Positions 1-6,354 of a stretch of 37,265 nt of DNA are shown here, in pieces. The notes under the pieces are model-generated. The model had not been told where the DNA came from. It made no database searches and saw only the letters and a program-made list of their open reading frames with translations. The stretch comes from Planctomycetota bacterium. Lineage in GTDB: Bacteria > Planctomycetota > UBA1135 > GCA-002686595. Location of the stretch: positions 1-37,265 of the forward strand of contig NYYZ01000052.1 of the NCBI GenBank assembly GCA_002686945.1. Reading direction: 5' to 3'. Numbering within the stretch: the stretch's first letter is position 1; every line of letters starts with the position of its first letter. Made by a program: the position numbers and the translations under genes.

Positions 1-381
1 AACCCTCTTCAGAACCTCCGCTTCCTGCTTGTGCTCATAAGTGGCTGGGCGCACACAAATCCAGGCGCGTGATGCAGCAATAACTGCCGGGGCAGAGAAG
101 AAACTCTCCTCTGTATTGCGATAGCCGGGTCACCACATGCCCGGCACCGCGCGGCATTGAGGCGCAGCGGATTGAATCAAGATGGGCAGGTTGAGCCTGG
201 CTGCGTCCTTCTGGGCCTGATCCCAAGAGGTGTACCAGGCGACGCGCGCGGTCTGGCTGACAGAGGGTTCGGCCTCTTCCGCGCGATCTGGCGCGGGAGC
301 AATACCTTCCTGAGCGTTCAAGACCGGCTGCCAAAGGGACAGCAGAGCCATCAAGGGGACTAGTTGCTGAAGTGCTCTCAT
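1..381 (-). CDS. Secreted thioredoxin-like protein with in-frame TGA, candidate selenoprotein (C-terminus cut by window edge)
   Basis: ATG at 381-379 opens a signal peptide (MRALQQLVPLMALLSLWQPV, then LNAQEG). A thioredoxin-like start follows: 'WYTSWDQAQKDAARLNLPILIQ'-type helix and strand with Cys in APQC. The frame meets TGA at 132-130, but the same frame stays open to base 1 and reads PGYRNTEESFFSAPAVIAAS followed by RAWICVRPATYEHKQEAEVL, which looks like a normal thioredoxin-like continuation (the FFSAPAV step matches the usual F..PAV after CxxC). Reading TGA as U gives W-U-P-G-Y-R, which aligns residue for residue with W-C-x-x-C-R, placing U at the first active-site cysteine. A hairpin sits 24 nt downstream (separate entry). 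Known: Sec replaces catalytic Cys in several bacterial thioredoxin-fold proteins. Inferred: this is a selenoprotein. Alternative: a nonsense mutation in a pseudogene. The other two frames after the TGA do not resemble thioredoxins. The end of the gene lies outside the window. Confidence 0.68.
77..119 (-). promoter_or_regulatory. Candidate bacterial SECIS hairpin downstream of in-frame TGA
   Basis: On the minus-strand transcript, starting 16 nt after the UGA (132-130), CAGAGGAG (113-106) pairs with CUUCUCUG (100-93). This is an 8-bp stem with one G-U pair, closed by the 5-nt loop AGUUU (105-101). A lower stem can form between GCAAUA (119-114) and UAUUGC (82-77), with a one-sided bulge. The UGA-to-loop distance is 24 nt. 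As I recall the bacterial SECIS consensus, it asks for roughly 16-37 nt from UGA to the apical loop, a 3-14 nt loop and a G in its first two positions; all three hold here. The match was found by eye, with no folding energy computed, and the sequence is also coding, so chance pairing is possible. Confidence 0.5.
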
Positions 382-523
382 ACTTGAATCGGTTTCCGAG
401 GTAGTCTGAATCAACTGCCATATGGTAAGGCGAACCAGCGGTCGATACTCTCCACCAGAGTGCTGTGGACACACTTCGGTCGACAAGACTGCCCCAGACC
501 GCCCCCCAGACCCTGCAAGTCCC

Positions 524-1546
524 ATGAGTGAACTCCCCACCCCCACGGAAATCCGCAACGAACAGTTGCTCTCGATCCAGTCCTACCTGCTTGCTGAGGA
601 GGCCCAGCACCCCCATGCATCGGGACGTTTCACATGGATTCTATCGGCAATCTCTCTGGCCACCAAGTTCATCGCTGCGCGCTGCCGGCGGGCTCGTATC
701 GAGGGCGTGCTGGGTTCCATGGACACCGAAAATGTCCAGGGTGAAGTGCAGCAGAAACTCGATGTGATCGCCAACGAGACCCTGATCTCATGCCTCGGGT
801 CTCGTGCGGGTCTAGCCATTGTGGCCTCTGAAGAAAACGACGAGCCAATCATGCTGCACGCGGACAACAGCAGTGAGCGTCCATACATCGCACTCTTCGA
901 TCCCCTCGATGGTTCGTCAAACCTCGACACCTGCGGAACGGTAGGGACAATTTTTTCGATCCTTGAACACGACCGGCGCAGCAATTCACCCGAAGAAGCA
1001 CTCCGCCAATCAGGCACCAAGCAAGTAGCTGCGGGCTATGTGCTCTATGGGCCCTCCACGGTGATGGTCTTGACCCATGGAAGAGGCGTGCAGATGTTTG
1101 TCCTGGATCCGACGATTGGTTCCTTCCTATTGGTAGAGAAGGATCTGCGTATTCCGACCGCAGCCAAGACCTACTCCATGAACGAAGCCTACAGCAACGA
1201 ATTCGCACTAGGCTACAAGAACTACCTCAAGTGGGCTCACGAGAACGGCTATTCGACCCGCTACGCTGGAGCGATGGTAGCAGATGTGCACAGGGTGATG
1301 ATCAAGGGTGGAGTCTTCCTCTATCCACCCACCACGAAAGCGCCCGTGGGAAAGCTACGCTTGATGTACGAAGCCAACCCAATGGCCATGCTAGTAGAAC
1401 AGGCTGGCGGCAAGTCCTTCTCTGGCATGACGCGGACGCTGGAAATCCAACCTGACTCGCTGCACCAACGCACGAGCGTCGTAATGGGTTCTCCCGACGA
1501 AGTAGATCATGTCATGCGCCACCTTGAAGAGAACCCGCCAGAGTGA
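524..1546 (+). CDS. fbp: Class I fructose-1,6-bisphosphatase
   Basis: The 340-residue protein has the FBPase class I length and motifs. The metal- and phosphate-binding FDPLDGSSNLD lies at about residues 125-135, and the substrate-binding stretch YAGAMVADVHRVMIKGGVFL comes later, followed by LRLMYEANPMAMLVEQAGG. It hydrolyses fructose 1,6-bisphosphate to fructose 6-phosphate in the cytoplasm (gluconeogenesis, pentose-phosphate supply). The frame is open upstream to 422, but MSELPTPTEIRNEQ at 524 is chosen because the family begins near here and the upstream residues (proline- and arginine-rich) look like non-coding. It is transcribed divergently from the thioredoxin-like gene and ends only 6 bp from the convergent peptidase gene. 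Confidence 0.95.
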   Translation: MSELPTPTEIRNEQLLSIQSYLLAEEAQHPHASGRFTWILSAISLATKFIAARCRRARIEGVLGSMDTENVQGEVQQKLDVIANETLISCLGSRAGLAIVASEENDEPIMLHADNSSERPYIALFDPLDGSSNLDTCGTVGTIFSILEHDRRSNSPEEALRQSGTKQVAAGYVLYGPSTVMVLTHGRGVQMFVLDPTIGSFLLVEKDLRIPTAAKTYSMNEAYSNEFALGYKNYLKWAHENGYSTRYAGAMVADVHRVMIKGGVFLYPPTTKAPVGKLRLMYEANPMAMLVEQAGGKSFSGMTRTLEIQPDSLHQRTSVVMGSPDEVDHVMRHLEENPPE

Positions 1547-1552
1547 TGTCTC

Positions 1553-3208
1553 TCAACGCCGGCGAATAAGCCAACGATCGGGATCAAGCTGCCACTCCTG
1601 CTCGGCCACGGGAAGCATGCCCTCGCCACCAGGACACTCCACTCGCACACGCTTGTCGCCGACCAGAACCTCTACGGGCATGTCGTAGGTCTCCTTGCCC
1701 GCGCTAGTCCATTCAAGGTGCAGCACCCCGTTCTTCACCTCAGCCACCAGGCGAGGCAGCTCTTTCTGCTTCAGAACCACTTCAAAATACCAGCCGAGGT
1801 CCTGCCCAGCTTGGCGCGAAGCGACTTGGATCAGTTCATCGGTAGAGACAAACCGTGGTTTTCCCTCCTTCCCTGGCCTGGCCCATTCACGCAAGAGCTT
1901 GAAAAAATCTTCATCACCTATCAGCCAGCGCAGGTTGTGCACAACCCACGATCCCTTGAAGTAAATGTCTCCGCCGGGCGCATCAGGAACACCACCGGCA
2001 AAGTACATGGATTGAGTCCCGCGGGGAGCAGCGGGGGCAATAGCCCCGTGAAAACCGATCCGGCCCCAGTCAATGGCCATCTTCTTGCGATAAGCCTCGG
2101 GTCCGAACCGGCTCTCTAAGTAGAGCGCCTGCATGTAAGTCCCCAGTCCCTCGTGGATCCAAAAGTCTGCCCAATCGACGCAAGTCAAGAGGTTGGACCA
2201 CCACTCATGGGACATCTCATGGTGGTGCAACCAGTCGTAGTCGAATTCCGGGTCGCCGGAATAGTTGTTGCCGTAGCCGATGATCGTCTGGTGCTCCATG
2301 CCAAGGTGCGGCGTCTCGACCACACCGTACTTGTCCTGATGAAATGGGTAAGGCCCGCAAACTGATTCCAAGTGCTTGAGATGATCGACGATCTCTTCAA
2401 ACAGCACCTTGGCTTTCTCAGCGTTCTCCGGAAGGTGCCAGAATGTGACCGGGATCATGTCCCCATCAATGCCTTCCACGGTGCGGGAAATTGTCTCGTA
2501 AGGAGCGATGTTGAGGGAAATGGAGTAGTTCGCAATCGGCATGCTGGTGTGCCAGTGAAAAGTACGCGCTCCGTTGCCACCCTCTTGAACGCCCATCAGT
2601 CGGCCGTTCGAAGCACAAACAAGACCCGCAGGAACGGTGACCTTCAAATCGAAGCTCTCCGGCTTGTCGGAAGGGTGGTCCTTACAAGGCCACCAAAGAT
2701 CCGCGCCCTCCATTTGACAGGTGGTACTGATCCAATCCGCTCCGGAGGGTGTCTTGGCCCAGGTGAAACCGCCGACCCAGGGGGCATTCGGCGCTTCTCG
2801 TGGCGTGCCCATATAGAGAACATTGACCTGGAGTTCTTGATTCGCCAGACCCTGTCCCTGGGGCATGGGAATCTCAATGCGCCCTTCCTTGTGACTGGCC
2901 TCCACTTCGGCTCCGCCGACGGTCACGCGGCGCACGGTGAAGCGGCTGTCCAGATCCAAGCTGATCTGCTTGCTGGCCTCCCCCATGCGCGCAGTCATGG
3001 TCAAGGAGGCCCCAATTTTCTTCGACTCGGGCACCACGACCAGGATCAGCTCATAGTGCTGCACATCAAAGCAGGCCTGGTCTGCGCGCAACGGTCCGCC
3101 AGAGTCCTCAGTTTGCAGGGCAAGCAGAGGTACGCTCGCGAGAACGCTCAGGATCGCGAACTGCACAAACCAGCGCCTGATGTCATTTGTGAGTTGCTCC
3201 GGGTTCAT
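1553..3208 (-). CDS. Secreted M1-family (aminopeptidase N-like) zinc metallopeptidase
   Basis: About 551 residues. An N-terminal hydrophobic export segment (FAILSVLASVPLLAL) precedes the M1 beta-domain. The zinc site is HEMSH followed by exactly 18 residues and the ligand Glu in WIHEGLGTYMQ (HExxH-X18-E). The exopeptidase GxMEN element appears as LGMEHQTIIGYGNN, as in several bacterial M1 proteins. The catalytic domain is followed by a short beta domain, and the long ERAP-type C-terminal helical domain is absent, so this is a short M1 form. It probably trims peptides outside the cytoplasm. Start choice: the frame also offers GTG at 3217, but ATG at 3208 gives a normal signal peptide; neither has a clear ribosome-binding site. 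It lies downstream of, and in the same direction as, the alpha/beta hydrolase gene (about 85 bp apart). Confidence 0.9.
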   Translation of the reverse strand: MNPEQLTNDIRRWFVQFAILSVLASVPLLALQTEDSGGPLRADQACFDVQHYELILVVVPESKKIGASLTMTARMGEASKQISLDLDSRFTVRRVTVGGAEVEASHKEGRIEIPMPQGQGLANQELQVNVLYMGTPREAPNAPWVGGFTWAKTPSGADWISTTCQMEGADLWWPCKDHPSDKPESFDLKVTVPAGLVCASNGRLMGVQEGGNGARTFHWHTSMPIANYSISLNIAPYETISRTVEGIDGDMIPVTFWHLPENAEKAKVLFEEIVDHLKHLESVCGPYPFHQDKYGVVETPHLGMEHQTIIGYGNNYSGDPEFDYDWLHHHEMSHEWWSNLLTCVDWADFWIHEGLGTYMQALYLESRFGPEAYRKKMAIDWGRIGFHGAIAPAAPRGTQSMYFAGGVPDAPGGDIYFKGSWVVHNLRWLIGDEDFFKLLREWARPGKEGKPRFVSTDELIQVASRQAGQDLGWYFEVVLKQKELPRLVAEVKNGVLHLEWTSAGKETYDMPVEVLVGDKRVRVECPGGEGMLPVAEQEWQLDPDRWLIRRR

Positions 3209-3293
3209 TACCTTCACAGGGGGGCCGCACCGCAGTTGATCATGGACAGAGCCTACAACAGCAAGAGGGCAAGCAGGCTTTCTCCGCTTGCCA

Positions 3294-4094
3294 TCATCCG
3301 GAATGCTGATCCAAGAAACCCTGCAAGGCCTGGGTCAACGCTGCCTGATGAGCGCTCGCTTGTGCGTAACGAGGTGGAATGACCTCAAGCTGCGCCTCGT
3401 CAATGGCCTGAGACAATTTGACCCCAAGAGGAAGGGGGTGCACGGGATCACCTTCGTTTGCTATGACCAGGGTCGGACAGCGGATCTCCGCCATCTCATC
3501 CATCGCCCCAAATGGTCGGTCGTCCACCATCCGATACAAGACCTCGGCAGCATCCAGTGCCTGGGGCCGCTCGAGGACTGCCGCCAAGGACGCGGCGCAT
3601 GCCGGATCGGTTCGCAACATCTCCAGATAGAAGGAATCCACTTCCAACTTCACCCGAGCAGCGTCGAGCCCGTCATCTTCAATCCAATGCCCCAGCCGAG
3701 CCACAAGGTCGAGGTTTCTGGGCCTACGGCCAGCAAGCCAGGCCGGCCGCACCAACATCAAGGACCGCACTCTATCGGGTGTCCGCAAAGCCAAGGCCAA
3801 AGCAATCCCTGAGCCCATGGAGATGCCCCCCACAGCCGCCGACTCAATACCCAGGTGATCGAGCAACCCAAGCACACAGTCCGCGAAACTCTGAAAGCTG
3901 GCGGTCCCAAGCTCCCCACAGGTTTCTCCATGCCCCGGAGCATCCATGGCAACGACTCGGTAGCCGGTCAGCCCACCCAACGCGGCGAGAGCCTGCCGTC
4001 GATCTCCCCCTAGGCCGTGCTGAAAGACAACCACCGGCCCAGCGCCCACGGCGTCGTAGTAGATCGCTCTGTCGACATGCTTGAATTCAGGCAT
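3294..4094 (-). CDS. Alpha/beta-fold hydrolase
   Basis: The 266-residue protein lacks a signal peptide. It has the alpha/beta hydrolase layout: oxyanion-hole strand FQHGLGGDRR (about 25-33), MDAPGHGET (about 50-58), nucleophile elbow GISMGSG with Ser92, an acid in ANEGDPVHP (Asp216) and a candidate catalytic His249 in QASAHQAAL. The substrate cannot be told from sequence; esterase, lactonase or C-C hydrolase are all possible. The His region is less typical than usual (no Gly-His-x-x or His-Phe pattern), so the His assignment is tentative. The gene sits between the TPR gene and the M1 peptidase gene on the same strand and may be co-transcribed with both. Confidence 0.88.
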   Translation of the reverse strand: MPEFKHVDRAIYYDAVGAGPVVVFQHGLGGDRRQALAALGGLTGYRVVAMDAPGHGETCGELGTASFQSFADCVLGLLDHLGIESAAVGGISMGSGIALALALRTPDRVRSLMLVRPAWLAGRRPRNLDLVARLGHWIEDDGLDAARVKLEVDSFYLEMLRTDPACAASLAAVLERPQALDAAEVLYRMVDDRPFGAMDEMAEIRCPTLVIANEGDPVHPLPLGVKLSQAIDEAQLEVIPPRYAQASAHQAALTQALQGFLDQHSG

Positions 4095-4187
4095 CGCGTC
4101 TTGCTCGCCTCCCTGGTGCAGATGCGTCAGAGGAAGAAAGGGACGTCTATTCTTGCTTCAGAAGCCGGTCCATGCAATCGGATCTGC

Positions 4188-5033
4188 TCAAGCAAGAACT
4201 GCCATGTCACGAACAAGAGTGGGCGATCCTTCAAAGCCCCTGGATTCCTGCACACTATCAATGGACTCCTTGTTGAACTCCTTGATCAGGCGGCTACCGC
4301 GCTCAGAGGCCTCAAGGGCGGCGTGGTGCTCGCCCCTGCCCTTGAAGACCTCAGCCAGGGCGAAGGCTGCCCAGGAACGCTCACGCAGTGTCAGGTTCTC
4401 GTCCACCAGGGATTCCCTGAGGCTACCAATGGGCACATTGCAGCCCATGTTGACTAGCTGCAGCCAGACAAGCGTCTGAGACGGAGCAACAATAATTGTC
4501 CTCAGATAGGCCGCCTCAGCCTCGATCTTGCGGCCCAACATTTCTAAAGCCCGAGAACGCAGGTAATTCAACTTCCCGTCAGCGCTCAAACGGCCCAACC
4601 AGGCTTCAGTAACCTCAAGACAACCCTCAGGGTCATTGTTGAAGTGACGCGCAGTTGCAACACTGATCGCAGCCCGGGGATCATGGGGGTTAGCAGCGTG
4701 GACTTCCTCCGCCGCCATGACCCCTGCCTTGACCTCATTCATGCAGATCAAACACATGCTGCGTAGGATCTGAGCTTCCGTGGAATTGCCAGGCACTTTC
4801 ACGAGGCGATCAGCAAGGACCAGAGATTCTTGGAAACGTCCAGAAGCCTGATGGTGCAAGGCGGTCAGATACAGGACCTCACGGACCTGCCCGAAGATGC
4901 CGCGAAGATCGGCGATCCTCTGGGCAGCTTGATCCAAGTGTCCTGCAAACAGCAGGGCATTGACTTGCTCGACTTGAACGTAGGAGGGGACCGCAGAGAG
5001 CCCAGATTGCTTCACAGGAGATTGCTGAGTCAT
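4188..5033 (-). CDS. TPR-repeat protein, resembling the N-terminal half of TPR-sulfotransferases
   Basis: The 281-residue helical protein has no signal peptide. Degenerate tetratricopeptide repeats run through the whole length: paired helices of the type VNALLFAGHLDQAAQRIADL, then LYLTALHHQASGRFQESLVL and LRSRALEMLGRKIEAEAAYL. The last repeat (SWAAFALAEVFKGRGEHHAA) is followed by a basic 'ERGSRLIKEF' helix. This resembles the linker that in planctomycete and proteobacterial TPR-sulfotransferases leads into the sulfotransferase domain, but here the protein stops (TGA at 4190-4188) and no P-loop-like sulfotransferase start follows in any frame in the 93 bp before the next gene. It may be a scaffold protein or a truncated derivative; I cannot decide. 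Divergent from the cytochrome gene at 5182. Confidence 0.82.
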   Translation of the reverse strand: MTQQSPVKQSGLSAVPSYVQVEQVNALLFAGHLDQAAQRIADLRGIFGQVREVLYLTALHHQASGRFQESLVLADRLVKVPGNSTEAQILRSMCLICMNEVKAGVMAAEEVHAANPHDPRAAISVATARHFNNDPEGCLEVTEAWLGRLSADGKLNYLRSRALEMLGRKIEAEAAYLRTIIVAPSQTLVWLQLVNMGCNVPIGSLRESLVDENLTLRERSWAAFALAEVFKGRGEHHAALEASERGSRLIKEFNKESIDSVQESRGFEGSPTLVRDMAVLA

Positions 5034-5181
5034 ACGGTGGTGTGTATCGACCTGCTACGTTCTTCCCTTGAGGAAGCCGCCCCAGGGGCCATCAGGCCGG
5101 AACCGGGGATTCCAAGATTCGCCACCTTGGGCAGAGAATCACTCCCCACCTGAGGACCCTCCCGCTAACCTAGCGGCCCCC

Positions 5182-6354
5182 ATGCGAAGCCTATTCCTGC
5201 CCCTCGCCCCGCTAATCCCCTGCCTTCTGGCCCCGCTCCTGGCACAGGAGACCGGCCCGACGAAAGAGCTGTTCATGGCCCACTGCGCAGCCTGCCATGG
5301 GGAAAAGGGAGACGGAGAGGGCACCACAACTCTTGAGCGGCCCGCACGGTCATTCTTGGAAGGCGGATTTTCCTATGGCAATACGCCAGAGGCAATTCTG
5401 CGCACTCTCTCCTATGGCATTCCGGGAACGCCCATGCCAGCCTTCGATGTGGCCCTGACTGAGGGGCAGCGCAAACTGCTGGCGCAATATGTGATTTCCT
5501 TGGGTCCCCCCGGCACGATTGTCGATCCGGCCCAAACGGAGTTGATAGTCACCGATGTAGCACAGCTGGCGCGGGGCCTCTTGCCGCCGATATCTCCTAC
5601 AACCGAGAAGCAACCCCGAGGCCTCTTGATCGGACTGCCCAGCGGCACAACCTTTGAGTATCGCACAGACGATGTGCGTCTGCTAGGCATACGTAGCGGA
5701 CGCTTTGCAGACCGCAAGGATTGGACCGGCCGAGGTGGCACAGCACTCGAACCCCTAGGGCGCCTGATTGACTTGTTTGGAAGTGGCAAACCCAAGGCCC
5801 CATGGCGCATGGCGACAATTGGCAGCAAGGAAGCAGCCAAGGAACTCGGTGCCGCCATGCGAACGAGTTTCACCAGGGATACGGTGGGCGGAATTGGGTA
5901 CGAGCTGATTGACGAGGGCAGACCCGCGGGCATGGTCATGGAAACAGTCAGTCATGTACGAACACCGGCGGGTAGTGGATGGCGCCGCACTTTTACAATC
6001 ATGTCGGACACCCCAGACAAGGTCCTGCGCTTCGACGGTCTGGATGTAATCAAGCCATCAGACCTGGTGGATGCTCGTGAAGTGGACCTGCGCAAGGCCC
6101 TCGATGGGCATACGGATCGGCTCTACGGTACGCAGCACTGGGTGGTGCGCAAGAATCCCAACGGGTACGAGGTTACAGTGATTCGCTCCTTGGACTTTCT
6201 CAATCAAGGAGGCGCGGTTCCCGGGCCACGCGGCGATGTGGGCTTCTGGATCTACCCAAGCAGCCGCAATGTGACTGTAGACATCACCCGGCTGACCTGT
6301 CTCACCTGGGATGACACCACACAAACCGCCATCATCGAAGAGCACTCCAAATGA
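5182..6354 (+). CDS. Secreted mono-heme c-type cytochrome protein
   Basis: 390 residues. A signal peptide (LFLPLAPLIPCLLAPLLAQE) is followed by a cytochrome c domain with heme site CAACH at 35-39, a candidate distal methionine in GTPMPAFD and the end of the domain near ALTEGQRKLLAQYV. The remaining 270 or so residues form a beta-rich domain (LPSGTTFEYRTDDVRLLGI, DWTGRGG) of the kind found in planctomycete cytochromes next to sorbosone-dehydrogenase-like proteins. It probably accepts electrons from a periplasmic dehydrogenase. The frame is open from 5068, but ATG at 5182 is the only start that gives a signal peptide. Its stop overlaps the next gene's start by 4 bp (ATGA), so the pair is translationally coupled. 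Confidence 0.88.
   Translation: MRSLFLPLAPLIPCLLAPLLAQETGPTKELFMAHCAACHGEKGDGEGTTTLERPARSFLEGGFSYGNTPEAILRTLSYGIPGTPMPAFDVALTEGQRKLLAQYVISLGPPGTIVDPAQTELIVTDVAQLARGLLPPISPTTEKQPRGLLIGLPSGTTFEYRTDDVRLLGIRSGRFADRKDWTGRGGTALEPLGRLIDLFGSGKPKAPWRMATIGSKEAAKELGAAMRTSFTRDTVGGIGYELIDEGRPAGMVMETVSHVRTPAGSGWRRTFTIMSDTPDKVLRFDGLDVIKPSDLVDAREVDLRKALDGHTDRLYGTQHWVVRKNPNGYEVTVIRSLDFLNQGGAVPGPRGDVGFWIYPSSRNVTVDITRLTCLTWDDTTQTAIIEEHSK

Noticed and set aside
422-523. Upstream extension of fbp to ATG 422
   Set aside because: 34 extra residues are Pro/Arg/Cys-rich and do not match the start of FBPases; ATG 524 fits the family.
35-616. Open frame of 193 codons on the minus strand overlapping the thioredoxin-like gene and fbp start
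   Set aside because: Composition is Arg/Gly-rich without domain; it is a shadow of the thioredoxin-like frame and fbp. A frameshift from the thioredoxin-like frame into this one after 130 gives no thioredoxin-like sequence, whereas the original frame does.
2372-3382. 336-codon open frame on the plus strand inside the M1 peptidase gene
   Set aside because: No domain; it is the complement of a well-supported gene with an intact HExxH-X18-E site.
4095-4190. Read-through of TGA 4190-4188 after the TPR gene as another selenocysteine
   Set aside because: Only nine codons follow before the next stop and there is no conserved-looking sequence or matching hairpin; this TGA is treated as a normal stop.
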